Of a stretch of 64,000 nt of DNA, positions 34,525 through 44,580 are shown piece after piece. The DNA lies in NCBI RefSeq assembly GCF_003946115.1, contig NZ_RHOH01000002.1, positions 457,165-521,164 of the forward strand. Direction: 5' to 3'. This stretch comes from Lacticaseibacillus daqingensis. Lineage in GTDB: Bacteria > Bacillota > Bacilli > Lactobacillales > Lactobacillaceae. The translations under genes were made by a program, and so were the position numbers. The notes beneath the pieces are model-generated. The model saw only the letters and a program-made list of their open reading frames with translations. It searched no databases and was not told where the DNA came from. How positions within the stretch are numbered: the stretch's first letter is position 1; each line of letters starts with the position of its first letter.

Positions 34525-36654
34525 TTATTCTGCGTCGGGTTCTGTGTCTTTGAGTTTCGGGTATTCAATGCGGTTATAAAACGTGCTGGCCAGGCCGTCG
34601 TTCAGCGACTTCTCGACTTGGCGGAGCTGACTGACGGTGATCGGGGCCTCATCGAACTGCCCGTCCACCAGGCGCGCGTTGATGATTTTGTGCACGAACG
34701 CCTGGATTCCAGCCGGGGTAGGGTGGGGCATCGAGCGCACCGCGGCCTCGCAGGTGTCCGCAATGTTGATCACGGCCGCCTCCAGTGTCTGGGGCTTAGG
34801 CCCCGGATACCGGAACGTCGGCTCTTCCGTGGTGGGGTCCGCGTTTTTGGCCGTCACGTAGAAGTACTGCATCAGCGTGGTACCGTGGTGCTGGGCGCAG
34901 ACATCGATAATGAACTGTGGCATTTTGCGCGCCTTGAGCATCGCTACACCATCTGTGACATGGGCAAAAATGATCTGGGCAGACTGCTGCGGCGTCAGCG
35001 CATCATGCGGCGACACGTACCCAGCTGGCATGTTCTCGGTGAAGTACAGCGGTCGGGTCAGCTTGCCGACATCGTGGTAGTAGCACGCCACGCGCGTCAG
35101 CATCTGCCGCCCACCCACAACGGCCACCGCGTTGGCAGCGAGGTTCGCCACCATCATGCTGTGGTGATAGGTCCCCGGCGCCTCCTCCAGCAACCGCTTG
35201 AGCAGCGGATCGTTGGGGTTAGATAACCGGTTGAGGGTGAAAAGCGCATCATCGTGCCACAGCAACTCCAGGTACGGGGTGACCCCGATGGCCAGCAGGT
35301 AGCCGAGGAGCTGCCCAACCAGCGTGAAGCCGAGCTGCTGCCAAGTCGCGGGCCGAGCAAAGTTGGCGCCTTGCAGCAACATCAGTGTGAGGGTCAGCGC
35401 CAAGTTGACCCCCAGCACCCAGAAGGCCACACGGCCGAACACATCCGTCAGCCGGTCATGCGAGATCATCACGGCCAAGAGGCCTGTGGTCAGGTACGTG
35501 ACCGCAGTTCCGGCCGTAAAAATGTTCCCGGTGGTGGAGTAAAAGGCAAAATACGCCAGCATTGTCTGCATCAGTGCGCCGATGAGTGCCATGCGTCGCC
35601 CGATGAACGTCCGAAGCAACAGCGGCACCACCGCCACCGGCAGTAACAGGGTCAGATTGACCTGACCGGTTTTGGTCATCACGCGCAGTCCCAGCATCAG
35701 TCCCAGCATGATAAGCATCAACGCCGCGTACAGCGTGGCGTACTTAAGCCTCAGAGCGGGCGCGTACTGGGCTAAGAGCACCGCCAGCATGCCGAGCTGC
35801 ACCAGCACCACCAAGGCGAGCGCGATGACTGGCGTGGGCCGGCCGCGCTTGGTCAGCCCCAACACAGCCAGCTGGTGCATCGCCGTGCTGTCGACGAGGT
35901 GCCCTTCTTGCACGATGACCTGCCCCTGCAGAATCAAGACGGGATTGACTGCGGCCACGGCCGCAGCCTGCTTGGCTTTGGTCTGGTTGCTATCAACCAG
36001 CTCGTTGGGCACCAGCGTGGTATCGACAAGCGTGAGCGCAAGGCGGGCAGCCCCCGCGGTCAGGTCTGCCGTTGCGATCGCCTGCTTGGCACTGGCCTTG
36101 GCATCCGTCAGCGTGCTGGGATCGATGCGGCCGCTCAGCTGAGTGGTCAACGCGCTGGTCGCCGCGGTGAACAGCGCCTCGCGGTCGGCTTTATCCAACC
36201 CGAACAACCCCTGATAAAACGCCGTGTCGTACTGGTAGAAATAGTCGTAATCCGCCTTTGGGTACGCAGCTTTGAACGCGCGGGTCAACGCCGCGGCGGT
36301 GGGCGCCTTGTAAGTCGTTTCATCCCCAGCTTTCTGCGCAGCCGTCGCTTCGCTGGTTACCGTGGCTGCCACCGCTTTTTGCAGGCGCTGCAACTTGTCC
36401 AGTTGCTTACCCGCAATGCTACTGTCATAGGTGTACACCGGGGTCACTGCATTTCTCGCCGCGGTACGCACCTCTTGCGTGCGCGCCTGATCCTGCACCG
36501 TCTGCGTGGCGATGATGGTCTGACGCGCCACCGTGTTCACGTTGACCGCTAACGGCTGCGGCAGCACCTGCCACAACAGGAGCAGGAAGCACGCCACACT
36601 GAACAAGCCAAGCACCAGCCCTGTCAGCACTGGACGTCTGATATGCCGCGTCAT
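34525..36654 (-). CDS. PgpH-type membrane HD phosphodiesterase (c-di-AMP)
   Basis: 709 residues: one N-terminal helix, a large extracellular 7TMR-HDED region (about 45-260), seven membrane helices (about 270-450) and a cytoplasmic HD domain with TYHHSMMVANLA and CYYHDVGKL. This is the PgpH/YqfF architecture, known to hydrolyse c-di-AMP in Listeria and lactococci, which would couple osmolyte and wall control to this ribosome-assembly operon. GGAGGTGAGCG precedes the ATG. Confidence 0.93.
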   Translation of the reverse strand: MTRHIRRPVLTGLVLGLFSVACFLLLLWQVLPQPLAVNVNTVARQTIIATQTVQDQARTQEVRTAARNAVTPVYTYDSSIAGKQLDKLQRLQKAVAATVTSEATAAQKAGDETTYKAPTAAALTRAFKAAYPKADYDYFYQYDTAFYQGLFGLDKADREALFTAATSALTTQLSGRIDPSTLTDAKASAKQAIATADLTAGAARLALTLVDTTLVPNELVDSNQTKAKQAAAVAAVNPVLILQGQVIVQEGHLVDSTAMHQLAVLGLTKRGRPTPVIALALVVLVQLGMLAVLLAQYAPALRLKYATLYAALMLIMLGLMLGLRVMTKTGQVNLTLLLPVAVVPLLLRTFIGRRMALIGALMQTMLAYFAFYSTTGNIFTAGTAVTYLTTGLLAVMISHDRLTDVFGRVAFWVLGVNLALTLTLMLLQGANFARPATWQQLGFTLVGQLLGYLLAIGVTPYLELLWHDDALFTLNRLSNPNDPLLKRLLEEAPGTYHHSMMVANLAANAVAVVGGRQMLTRVACYYHDVGKLTRPLYFTENMPAGYVSPHDALTPQQSAQIIFAHVTDGVAMLKARKMPQFIIDVCAQHHGTTLMQYFYVTAKNADPTTEEPTFRYPGPKPQTLEAAVINIADTCEAAVRSMPHPTPAGIQAFVHKIINARLVDGQFDEAPITVSQLRQVEKSLNDGLASTFYNRIEYPKLKDTEPDAE

Positions 36655-36674
36655 TCGCTCACCTCCACGCCTGA

Positions 36675-37634
36675 CTAGGCGTTTTCGCCGTACGCTTCAA
36701 TAATTCGCGCCACCACCGGATGCCGCACCACATCACTGGCCGCAAATGTGGCAAACCCGATATGATCGATGTCCTTGAGGATGTCACGCGCCTGAATCAG
36801 GCCACTCTTCTGATTGTTTGGCAGGTCGATCTGAGTGATGTCGCCGTTGACGATCATCTTGGAACCAAACCCCAGCCGAGTCAGAAACATCTTCATCTGC
36901 ATGCGCGTGGTGTTTTGGGCCTCATCCAGGATGGCAAAGGCGTTGTCCAGCGTCCGGCCACGCATGTAGGCCAACGGCGCGATCTCGATCACCCCACGGT
37001 CGAGCAGCCGGTTGGTGTGTTCCGTGCCGAGCACCGCGTGCAGGGCGTCGTAGATCGGGCGCAGGTACGGGTCGACTTTTTCCTTCAGGTCACCGGGCAA
37101 AAAGCCGAGGCTCTCACCGGCCTCAACCGCCGGCCGCGTCAAAATGATCCGCTCGACCTCACCGGCTTTGAGCGCCGCCACCGCCATCACCACGGCGAGG
37201 TAGGTTTTCCCCGTCCCCGCCGGCCCGATGCCAAAGGTGATGTCGTTGCGCTTGATGGACTGAATGTACTGGCGCTGGCCGAAGTTCTTCACTCGGATCG
37301 GGGCGCCCTTAGCGTCGCGGATCAGGGTCTCGCTGTACATATCCGCGAAGTACTCCAGCGTGCCCCGCTTGGCCATGTTGATCGCACTGGCCACATCCTG
37401 CGGTGCCACCTTGATCCCGCGCGCCATCAGCGCCGTCAGCTGTTCGATCAGCTGATAAGCTAGGCTTGCATTCTCGGTGGTGCCACTGATGCGCAGTTCT
37501 TGACCGAACGGCGCGATCAGCACGTCCAGCCCTTCCTCGATCAGCTTGAAGTGCTGATCATTGATGCCCGCCAGCTGGATCGCCTGTTCGGCGTCGGCCA
37601 GCGTGATGTTTTTTTCCGTTGCGTTTTCTGGCAA
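36675..37634 (-). CDS. PhoH family P-loop ATPase
   Basis: 319 residues. Walker A is GPAGTGKTYLAV and Walker B is AFAILDEAQNTT; the GFGSKMIVNGDITQIDLP segment is highly conserved. The start is TTG (PENATEKNITL) with GGGGG upstream. PhoH-like proteins are implicated in RNA metabolism; the link to ybeY suggests ribosome or RNA turnover. First gene of the phoH-pgpH-ybeY-dgkA unit, with a TGCTAAAAT extended -10 near 37670. Confidence 0.93.
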   Translation of the reverse strand: MPENATEKNITLADAEQAIQLAGINDQHFKLIEEGLDVLIAPFGQELRISGTTENASLAYQLIEQLTALMARGIKVAPQDVASAINMAKRGTLEYFADMYSETLIRDAKGAPIRVKNFGQRQYIQSIKRNDITFGIGPAGTGKTYLAVVMAVAALKAGEVERIILTRPAVEAGESLGFLPGDLKEKVDPYLRPIYDALHAVLGTEHTNRLLDRGVIEIAPLAYMRGRTLDNAFAILDEAQNTTRMQMKMFLTRLGFGSKMIVNGDITQIDLPNNQKSGLIQARDILKDIDHIGFATFAASDVVRHPVVARIIEAYGENA

Positions 37635-37752
37635 CTCGTTGCCCCCAGTACTTAGGTTGTCTTTCCCACCATTTTAGCATAAAACGCCAGAGCGATGGGA
37701 CGCAATGGCCGCGAGTCAAAAACAGACGGCCGCAGCCGCCTGAATGGACTCA

Positions 37753-38196
37753 CTAGCCCAACTTGGCCTTCACAAAACCGTTGACCACGGCCCCGTCCGC
37801 CTGACCCTTGACCTTTGGCATCAGGGCCTTCATGACTTTGCCGAAGTCACTTTTACCGGTGGCGCCGACGGCCGCGATGGTGGCGTCCACGATCGCTTCA
37901 ACCTCGGCATCGCTCAGCTGCTTAGGCAAGTAGCGCTCAACCACCGCGATTTCACCTTCCAGCTGGTCAACCAAGTCCTGCCGATCAGCCGCCTTGAAGT
38001 CCGCCAGGCTTTCCTTGCGCTGCTTCAACTCGGTTGAAAGCACCGCCTTTTCGTCGTCCGGCGTCAGCGCCTCACCCTTGGCGATCTGCTTGTTTTGCAG
38101 CGCCGCCTTGAGCATCCGAACCGTGCCCAACGTCGGCTTATCCTTTGCCTTCATTGCTTCTTTCATATCGGTGTTCAACTGATCCATTAATACCAT
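37753..38196 (-). CDS. YqeY / GatB-YqeY domain protein
   Basis: 147 residues, helical, with family features KDKPTLGTVRMLKAALQNKQIAKG and DFGKVMKALMPKVKGQADG. It resembles the tail of GatB and may bind tRNA; function unresolved. The ATG at 38196 has AAAGGA nine bases upstream; the ATG three codons later is possible. Usual neighbour of rpsU, as here. Confidence 0.93.
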   Translation of the reverse strand: MVLMDQLNTDMKEAMKAKDKPTLGTVRMLKAALQNKQIAKGEALTPDDEKAVLSTELKQRKESLADFKAADRQDLVDQLEGEIAVVERYLPKQLSDAEVEAIVDATIAAVGATGKSDFGKVMKALMPKVKGQADGAVVNGFVKAKLG

Positions 38197-38291
38197 GTGT
38201 CCAGATCCTTTCTTTGTGCTCAGATAACCTGATTATAGCCTTTTTGCTGGCGTTTATCGAACCGGGCTTGCGCCGGCCTCTGACGCCACAC

Positions 38292-38320
38292 AAAAACGCG
38301 ACGCCCAATTGACGTCGCGT
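38292..38320 (-). terminator. Terminator between rpsU and yqeY
   Basis: AACGCGACG / CGTCGCGTT stem with TTTTTG on the minus strand. Confidence 0.85.
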
Positions 38321-38334
38321 TCGATGATGCGCAA

Positions 38335-38511
38335 TTAGAACTTCTTGCGCTTGCGAGCTGCTTCTGACTTAAGCTTGCGCTTCACGCTTGGCTTTTCGTA
38401 GAATTCCCGCTTCCGGTATTCGGCCAATGTACCTGACTTGGATACGGTGCGCTTGAAGCGCCGAAGAGCATCATCGAGAGATTCGTTTTTCTTAACGACC
38501 GTCTTTGCCAT
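38335..38511 (-). CDS. rpsU: Ribosomal protein bS21
   Basis: 58 residues ([19 protein letters not shown]...), highly basic C-terminus ending RKRKKF. The ATG at 38511 has GAGGGAGGG upstream; the longer in-frame extension has no support. Located on the 30S head near the anti-Shine-Dalgarno region. Its own terminator separates it from yqeY. Confidence 0.96.
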   Translation of the reverse strand: MAKTVVKKNESLDDALRRFKRTVSKSGTLAEYRKREFYEKPSVKRKLKSEAARKRKKF

Positions 38512-38719
38512 ATGATATCCCTCCCTCCGACACTGTGTAACCACCGACAGATTCATTGCCAACAGTTCTTAGCTATTATACCGGACGCAAAAAATCGCGT
38601 CAATACGGCATTCCCTGTTTATCGTGAAAAAAGGGAATAATTGACGCAACTCGCCGCGATTGCCCAGCAACCTGCGCCAAATATGGTAAGATAGCGGTAT
38701 CAAACGACGAGGTGACGTT

Positions 38720-39550
38720 ATGCCAACAGAAACCAACTACTACATTATCTCCGACTCCATCGGCGAAACCGGCCTCAAGCTGGCGCAGGCCGCAGCCGCT
38801 CAGTTCGGGGATCAAACCGCGCACTACTTGCGGTTCCCGTTCACCCATGAGGAAAAGAAGCTGATGGCAACGCTGGATGCCGCCAAGCAGGATCAGGGCA
38901 TCGTCATTGCCACGCTGGTCACCCCGGGGCTGGCAAAGCTTGGCAAGGACTATGCCAAGCAGATCGACCTGCCCTTCATCGATGTGATGACGCCGCTGGT
39001 TCAGTCTGTCGCCGACATGACCCACGCGACCCCAAGCGGCGTGGCGGGCGCGGTGCACGACCTGAACGAAAAATACTTCGACCGCATCTCCGCGATGGAG
39101 TTTGCCGTTTTGTACGATGACGGCAAGGACCCCAAGGGCTTCTTGGAGGCCGACATCGTGCTGCTTGGTGTCTCTCGAACCAGCAAGACCCCGCTGTCGC
39201 TGTTCCTGGCCAACCGCAATCTGAAGGTCGCCAACCTCCCGCTGGTGCCCAACGCGCACATCCCCGCTGAGATCTACAAGGTCGACCCGAAGAAGATCGT
39301 CGGCCTGACCACCGACGCCTCCGTTTTGATGGAGTTCCGACGCGAGCGCATGATCGCCTACGGACTGAACCCGGACACCGCCTACTCAGCACGCGGCCAA
39401 GTCGATGAAGAGCTGAAGTTTGCCTCAGACCTGTACGAGAAGCTCGGCTGCATGGTCATCAATACCGCCAAGCGCTCCATCGAGGAAACCGCGATGCTGA
39501 TCCTGGAACACATGAACCTCGACGCGTTCGATGACGTGGCGAAGAAGTAA
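38720..39550 (+). CDS. PpsR-type regulator of pyruvate phosphate dikinase / PEP synthase
   Basis: Bifunctional Ser/Thr kinase and phosphorylase of the DUF299 family. 276 residues with YIISDSIGETGLKLAQA at the N-terminus and the P-loop GVSRTSKTPLSLFLANR. GAGGTGACG precedes the ATG and a TGGTAAGAT extended -10 lies at 38685-38693. Its dikinase target is not in the window. Confidence 0.93.
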   Translation: MPTETNYYIISDSIGETGLKLAQAAAAQFGDQTAHYLRFPFTHEEKKLMATLDAAKQDQGIVIATLVTPGLAKLGKDYAKQIDLPFIDVMTPLVQSVADMTHATPSGVAGAVHDLNEKYFDRISAMEFAVLYDDGKDPKGFLEADIVLLGVSRTSKTPLSLFLANRNLKVANLPLVPNAHIPAEIYKVDPKKIVGLTTDASVLMEFRRERMIAYGLNPDTAYSARGQVDEELKFASDLYEKLGCMVINTAKRSIEETAMLILEHMNLDAFDDVAKK

Positions 39551-39557
39551 GTCGTTT

Positions 39558-39596
39558 CACACAAAAAGACATCCGACTCGGATGTCTTTTTGTGTG
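39558..39596. terminator. Bidirectional terminator between ppsR and nfo
   Basis: CACACAAAAAGACATCCGA and TCGGATGTCTTTTTGTGTG form an almost perfect hairpin serving both convergent genes. Confidence 0.95.
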
Positions 39597-39597
39597 C

Positions 39598-40509
39598 TCA
39601 CTGCCTTGGCGCCCCCAGTGCAGTCAGTGCGGCGGGGTCAAACCGGCCGGTGGTGAGCCAGTCGATCTCCACCCCGTAAGGAGGCTTCATCGCTTTCTTA
39701 TCACTGCCCACGTACGGCGTTTCCAGGATCTTCGGAATCGCGGTCAGCTGTGGGTGATGCACGATCGCGTTAAGGCAGTCGAAGCCAAGTGTCCCAAACC
39801 CCAGGTTGGCGTGGCGGTCCTTGTGCGCGCCCTGCGGATTCAGCGAATCGTTGACGTGCACCACCGCCAGCTTGTCCAGTCCAATGACGTGATCGAACGT
39901 GTTCAAGACGCCGTCAAAGTCGTGGGCGACCGGATAACCCGCATCGCTCATGTGGCAAGTATCCATGGTCACCATCACCTTCTCGTTACACTGCACGCCG
40001 TCAATGATCGTGGCGAGCTCCTCAAAGGTGCGACCGACTTCGGTGCCTTTGCCGGCCATCGTTTCCAGCGCGATCGTGACGTGTTGATCCGCGGTCAGGA
40101 TCTCGTTGAGCCCCTGGGTGATCTGCGCTAGCGCCGCCGGCGCCCCGGCCCCAACGTGGGCGCCGGGGTGAAACGGCATCGTGTATGCGTGTAGCGCGTC
40201 GGCACGCGCGACCTCTTGCTGCACGAATTCCACCGCAAAGGCGAAGTTCTCTGGCTTGATCGTGTTGCCGAGGTTGACGATGTACGGCGCGTGGATCACG
40301 AGGTGTGAGAGCCTGGCCGCCTGCATCGCGGCCAGGCCTTCTGGGATGCGCATCTCGCTGGTCGGCTTGCGACGCGTGTTCTGCGGGGCGCCGGTGTAAA
40401 ACTGCAAGGTGGTGGCGTGGTAGCCAACCGCCTCCGCAACGGCGCCGGGAAACATCCCTTTGCCGGACATGCTGACATTGGCACCGATCAATAATTGTTC
40501 TGAGGTCAT
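39598..40509 (-). CDS. nfo: Endonuclease IV
   Basis: Zinc-dependent AP endonuclease of base excision repair. 303 residues from the ATG at 40509 ([20 protein letters not shown]), with AAAGGA upstream. Metal-binding motifs include THIAPYIVNL-type [43 protein letters not shown] and [21 protein letters not shown]. Its start is near the end of the unknown gene upstream. Confidence 0.95.
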   Translation of the reverse strand: MTSEQLLIGANVSMSGKGMFPGAVAEAVGYHATTLQFYTGAPQNTRRKPTSEMRIPEGLAAMQAARLSHLVIHAPYIVNLGNTIKPENFAFAVEFVQQEVARADALHAYTMPFHPGAHVGAGAPAALAQITQGLNEILTADQHVTIALETMAGKGTEVGRTFEELATIIDGVQCNEKVMVTMDTCHMSDAGYPVAHDFDGVLNTFDHVIGLDKLAVVHVNDSLNPQGAHKDRHANLGFGTLGFDCLNAIVHHPQLTAIPKILETPYVGSDKKAMKPPYGVEIDWLTTGRFDPAALTALGAPRQ

Positions 40510-40540
40510 TAGGCATCCTTTCATTGCGGCGGGTAGCGAG

Positions 40541-42067
40541 TCAATCATCAGCCGAGCCGTCGTCTTCAAGCGTCACCTCGCGCGCTTCCAGCAGCCGCTG
40601 GTTGCCAGGAAGCGGCGGCGGTAGCGGCACTTCGCGAACGAACGGTTCTGGGGCGGTCGCCGGCGCTTTTTCGATCACCAGCCGGGTCTGGTCCAGTGGG
40701 TACGGCACGTTAGCCCAATCGAAGTAGTCCAACGCGACGATCGTGCCGGTCGTGGTGCTGTGGCCCACCGGTACGATCACGCGATCACCGATCGCCATGG
40801 TGTCATCGGTGGTGCGGTACGTGTAAGGCTTGCCCTCCCCGTGGAACCGCACGCGACAGTACAGATAGTCCCCTTCGCGGTGCGGATGGCGGTCAAACAC
40901 ACGGGCATCAAGCAGCGCCGGCGCCAAAGTCGCCAAGCAATCAGTCACAAGCGCCGCCAAGTCCGCCCAGTGGCGCACGGGTTGCGCCAGTGACAGCGTC
41001 CCGGCGACCTCAGTGGCCGCCGCGTACCGAAATTTTTTGCGCACCAGTAGCCCATCCGTGGCGGGTACGGCCGGCAGTGTCGCTTCGAGGCTGATCTGGT
41101 CCGCCTTTTGAAGCAGTGCAACCACCGCGGCCCCTTGCACCGATTGGCGCACACGCGCGTCTGGGGTCGTTCGCGTCACGCTCAACGTCTGGCTCGCACG
41201 GTCGATCAGGAGCGTTTCCTCATGGGTCGGCGTGAGGTGCGCAGTCGCCACCAGCCGCTCGAGGCGCTCGGGATCCCCGTCAAAAAGGCTCAGCCGCCCA
41301 AATAGCAGTGCCGCGCGCAATGTATCCGACACCGCCACCGCGGCCTCAGTCGCAAGCACGGCCCCTCGGTAGCCCAACGTGCGGCCATCAGTCGTCGTGA
41401 GCGCGGCTTGCCAGGTCTGCGGCGCGGGGGCGCAAATTTGATCGCGCCAAGGCGTGATCGTCAGCGGTTGGATCGCCGCTGCAAGGGTCTCAAGCAGTCG
41501 CGCAATCGTCGCCCCATCGAGCTGGTCAGCTTGGGTCTGGCTCACCCCTGCCGCGGTCACCCGCACCAGTGTGACGCGGCCCGATTCTGCTAGCGTCACA
41601 ATTTCATTCGTGACTGCCTCGGGTCGTGCGTCTGCCTCGGGTCGTGCGTCTGCCTCACGGGCGAACGCCAGCGTCACCTGCTTGAGCCCGTCAAGCGGGC
41701 GAGTGAGATCGATCAGCCGCGTCAGCGCCAGGTCGAACCATTGGCGGGCGGCCGCCGATACCGAAGCCGCGGCTTGGACGCGGTACCACTGGGTGACGAT
41801 CGCCGCCCCCAGCACCTCCAGATCGTTCAGCTGACCTAACAGCGCCTGCCAAGCCGCGGTGTCTGAGAGCGGCGGCACCGCGAGTTGCAGGTCTTCCAAC
41901 CCGGCAAACCCGTCAGGCGCAAACCCGCACTCGTCAAACTCCTGCGCCAAGTCGATCAAAGGCAGACTGCCACCTGCAGGAATCGCGTCAAATAATCGCC
42001 GCCACCGGGTCGCCAAGGCGAGCGTTGGTGCAAAGAAGACATTGGTTTCCTTCACTAGTTTTTCCAA
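40541..42067 (-). CDS. Unknown protein, paralogous at its N-terminus to its neighbour (508 aa)
   Basis: Start placed at TTG 42067 with AGAGAGG upstream; a GTG at 42076 is too close to that site. The N-terminal 130 residues share a pattern with the 129-residue protein encoded just upstream: L-x2-AVP-x-L, VLG-x2-I, YR, RQWF-x2-AL-x-RL and LT-x-P. The C-terminus (about 430-480) has [20 protein letters not shown] and [14 protein letters not shown], a beta-rich module seen at the ends of many uncharacterised Firmicutes proteins. A tandem 18-base duplication (41615-41650) repeats ADARPE. Function unknown. Confidence 0.72.
   Translation of the reverse strand: MEKLVKETNVFFAPTLALATRWRRLFDAIPAGGSLPLIDLAQEFDECGFAPDGFAGLEDLQLAVPPLSDTAAWQALLGQLNDLEVLGAAIVTQWYRVQAAASVSAAARQWFDLALTRLIDLTRPLDGLKQVTLAFAREADARPEADARPEAVTNEIVTLAESGRVTLVRVTAAGVSQTQADQLDGATIARLLETLAAAIQPLTITPWRDQICAPAPQTWQAALTTTDGRTLGYRGAVLATEAAVAVSDTLRAALLFGRLSLFDGDPERLERLVATAHLTPTHEETLLIDRASQTLSVTRTTPDARVRQSVQGAAVVALLQKADQISLEATLPAVPATDGLLVRKKFRYAAATEVAGTLSLAQPVRHWADLAALVTDCLATLAPALLDARVFDRHPHREGDYLYCRVRFHGEGKPYTYRTTDDTMAIGDRVIVPVGHSTTTGTIVALDYFDWANVPYPLDQTRLVIEKAPATAPEPFVREVPLPPPLPGNQRLLEAREVTLEDDGSADD
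41615..41650. repeat. In-frame tandem 18-base duplication
   Basis: TGCCTCGGGTCGTGCGTC occurs twice back to back, followed by a partial third copy. It adds six residues (ADARPE repeat) to the unknown protein without breaking the frame. Confidence 0.85.
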
Positions 42068-42072
42068 CTGTG

Positions 42073-42462
42073 TCACACCTCTCTTTTTTGCGCAGCCGTG
42101 CCGGGTTGCGTCAGCGCCACGAGTCGCCGCAAGGCCACAATGAACCACTGGCGGTTCTCGGGATCATCCAAGTGCTCAGAGGACCAATGCGTGATCTCGC
42201 GATACCGAGAGAAAATTAGATTGCCGAGCACCTGAGGGTCTTGCAGCTGCGGGACGGCTGCCTGCAGCCCCGCCAGTGTGGTCAACGCTGGCGCATCGGG
42301 GTAAGTGCGGCGCGCACTTGCGTAGATGTCCATCTCAAACGGCGCGCGCACCAACACCGCCCCCACTGGCTCGATCAGGTAACCGCTGAACAAGTGTTGA
42401 TCTTCAAACAGCGCCAACAGTTCGGTTGCCGCCTTGTATTGGGCCTGTCGAACACGTGCCAT
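42073..42462 (-). CDS. Unknown protein related to its downstream neighbour (129 aa)
   Basis: Begins MARVRQAQYKAATELLAL with GAGGTG upstream. The C-terminal 55 residues (LQAAVPQLQDPQVLGNLIFS, YREITHW, RQWFIVALRRLVALTQP) parallel the N-terminal domain of the 508-residue protein that follows. Its stop overlaps the ribosome binding site region of that gene, so expression is coupled. No known motif. Confidence 0.72.
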   Translation of the reverse strand: MARVRQAQYKAATELLALFEDQHLFSGYLIEPVGAVLVRAPFEMDIYASARRTYPDAPALTTLAGLQAAVPQLQDPQVLGNLIFSRYREITHWSSEHLDDPENRQWFIVALRRLVALTQPGTAAQKREV

Positions 42463-42523
42463 CCCGTCACCTCGCTGGCTTTCTTGTTAGTGATATTTTA
42501 CCCGAAATTCCGACCCGGGGGGA

Positions 42524-42553
42524 TAAAAAACTGGCGCCCCCCTGGCCGCCAGT
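42524..42553 (-). terminator. Terminator after yitT
   Basis: ACTGGCG / CGCCAGT hairpin, then TTTTTTATCC on the minus strand. Confidence 0.82.
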
Positions 42554-42566
42554 CCTTATCGTGCAC

Positions 42567-43475
42567 TCAATCTGTCTTCGGTTCGTAGAAGTGCCCCATG
42601 ATCTTCACCGACTCGGTGATCGAGACGAACGCGTAAGGGTCGGCCCGCTTCATTGCTTCCTCCAGCTCGTACATCTCCGCGCGGGAGATGATGGTGAAGA
42701 GGATCGTTTTTTCCTCGTGGCGGAAGGCCCCTTCGGCATCGTGGACGATGGTGATCCCGCGGCGCAGCGTGGTTTGGATCTCGCTGACCACCGCTTTTTG
42801 GTGCTCGGTCACGATCATCACCTGAAGCCGCTGCTGGCGGGTGTACATCGCATCCATCACCTTACCGTTGATGAAGATGGCCAAGGCGGAGTAAAGCGCG
42901 TGCGGCCAGTCATTGACGAAGCCAGCAAGGAAAATGATCACGATGTTGACGGCGATGTTGACCGTTCCGATCGTGGCCCCCGTCTTTTTGCGCCAGACGA
43001 TGCCGATAATGTCGAGGCCACCGGTAGAGATGTTACTGCGCAGTGCGAACCCGGTGCCCAGGCCGTTGACCACGGCCCCGAAGATCCCACAGACGATCGG
43101 ATCGGTGGTCAGCGGGCGAATACCGCCGAGCAGCCGGATCGAGATCGTTGAGAAGATGACCGCCAAAAACGTGAACAGTGTGAAGCGATGCCCGATCTGT
43201 TTCCACGCGAGGATGAACAGCGGGATGTTCAGCAGAAACAGGAGCGTGCCAGTGCTGAACAGATCGGTGGTCGCCAAGCCGAACAGCTTGAAGTTGAACC
43301 ACTTGCGCACCACCGTCGCAAGCAGTTGCGCCGCCCCAGTGATGCCACTGGCAAAAACGCCACCGGGTTCCCAGAACATGTTCAGGGCGATGGCGATACA
43401 GATACTGTAAAAAATAGCGGCGGTGAACCGGCTCCAGTTCTGGTGCCGCCGAATCAGGCGTTCGATCTCTTGCAT
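42567..43475 (-). CDS. YitT family membrane protein (DUF161/DUF2179)
   Basis: 302 residues. Five or six membrane helices (about 20-190), with the conserved FWEPGGVFASGITGAAQLL and LGTGFALRSNISTGGLDIIG, then a cytoplasmic DUF2179 domain. The family is widespread in Firmicutes and lacks a firm function; transport is suspected. AAAGAGG precedes the ATG. Confidence 0.92.
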   Translation of the reverse strand: MQEIERLIRRHQNWSRFTAAIFYSICIAIALNMFWEPGGVFASGITGAAQLLATVVRKWFNFKLFGLATTDLFSTGTLLFLLNIPLFILAWKQIGHRFTLFTFLAVIFSTISIRLLGGIRPLTTDPIVCGIFGAVVNGLGTGFALRSNISTGGLDIIGIVWRKKTGATIGTVNIAVNIVIIFLAGFVNDWPHALYSALAIFINGKVMDAMYTRQQRLQVMIVTEHQKAVVSEIQTTLRRGITIVHDAEGAFRHEEKTILFTIISRAEMYELEEAMKRADPYAFVSITESVKIMGHFYEPKTD

Positions 43476-43561
43476 ACTGAACCTCTTTTATCACTTGGTT
43501 TCTTCAGTATACCACGTTAGCCCCTCGAGCTTGCACGTAAAAACGCCTGAGTGGCGCGTTT

Positions 43562-44095
43562 TCACGCTTTTGCATCATCATGCCAGTAAGCGGCTTTGAA
43601 CTGCGCGCGGCCGCCGTTCTCCTCGATGGCGTAGCGCCACGGCTGCTTTTGATAAAACTGCTGGTGAGCGGCCTCTGCCGGGTAAAACGGCTGGGCGTCT
43701 TCGATCGTAGTCACGATCGGGTCAGCGAAGCGGCGGCTGGCGATCAGCGCCTGCTTGGACGCTTCCGCGGTGGCGCGCTGGGCCGGTGAGTTCACGAAGA
43801 TCACCGGCCGATAGCTGTCGCCACGGTCTTGAAACTGCCCCATCGCATCGGTCGGGTCGGTTTGCCGCCAGTAAGTTTCCACTAGCTCCGCGTAACTGAT
43901 AACGCTAGGGTCGAAAGTGATCTCAACGGCCTCAGTGTGCCCGGTTTGGTGGCTCGCCACCTGCTCGTAGGTCGGGTTGACCACATGGCCGCCAGTGTAC
44001 CCGGCCACCACGGACTGGATGCCGGGCTGCTGGTCGAAGGGCTCGACCATGCACCAGAAGCATCCCCCGGCAAAAATCGCCGTGTCAGTTGCCAT
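43562..44095 (-). CDS. msrA: MsrA, second copy
   Basis: 177 residues with catalytic Cys in [12 protein letters not shown] and [20 protein letters not shown]. About three quarters identical by eye to the copy at 24537-25052, the main differences being in the C-terminal 20 residues. Overlaps the msrB end by 11 bases, so MsrB and this MsrA are made together as an oxidative-damage repair pair. Confidence 0.95.
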   Translation of the reverse strand: MATDTAIFAGGCFWCMVEPFDQQPGIQSVVAGYTGGHVVNPTYEQVASHQTGHTEAVEITFDPSVISYAELVETYWRQTDPTDAMGQFQDRGDSYRPVIFVNSPAQRATAEASKQALIASRRFADPIVTTIEDAQPFYPAEAAHQQFYQKQPWRYAIEENGGRAQFKAAYWHDDAKA

Positions 44096-44528
44096 CGTGT
44101 GCCTCCTTAAACAGCGGGGCGTAGGCGCCGTAACCCGCCGCTTTTAACTCGCCTGCTGGCACAAAGCGCAGGGCGGCAGAATTGATACAGTAACGCAACC
44201 CGCCGGCTTCTTGCGGGCCATCCGTGAACACGTGCCCCAAATGGGAGTTTGCGCCTTGGCTGCGCACCTCCACCCGCTCCATGCCAAAGCTCTGATCGCG
44301 GTGCTCCGCCAGCTTGCCCAGCGGCCGCGTGAAACTCGGCCAGCCGCAGCCGGCATCGTACTTGTCTTGGGAAGAAAACAGCGGTTCACCCGACACCACG
44401 TCGACATAGATCCCGGGCTCATCAAAATCATCGTACTCGCCACTGAACGGCCGCTCGGTCGCCGCCTCCTGGGTCACGGCGTACTGCTCCGGCGTCAGCT
44501 TTTGGCGCAAGTCGTCATCTGTTGCCAT
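44085..44528 (-). CDS. msrB: MsrB, peptide methionine-(R)-sulfoxide reductase
   Basis: 147 residues from the ATG at 44528 with GAGGTG upstream (a second ATG lies two codons earlier). Conserved [21 protein letters not shown] and the catalytic Cys in [12 protein letters not shown]. The CxxC zinc pairs of some MsrBs are missing, as in many Firmicutes. First gene of the msrB-msrA pair. Confidence 0.95.
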   Translation of the reverse strand: MATDDDLRQKLTPEQYAVTQEAATERPFSGEYDDFDEPGIYVDVVSGEPLFSSQDKYDAGCGWPSFTRPLGKLAEHRDQSFGMERVEVRSQGANSHLGHVFTDGPQEAGGLRYCINSAALRFVPAGELKAAGYGAYAPLFKEAHDGN

Positions 44529-44580
44529 TATCATCACCTCAATCACATTATACGCGGCAGGCTAATTGATTGTCCACCAT

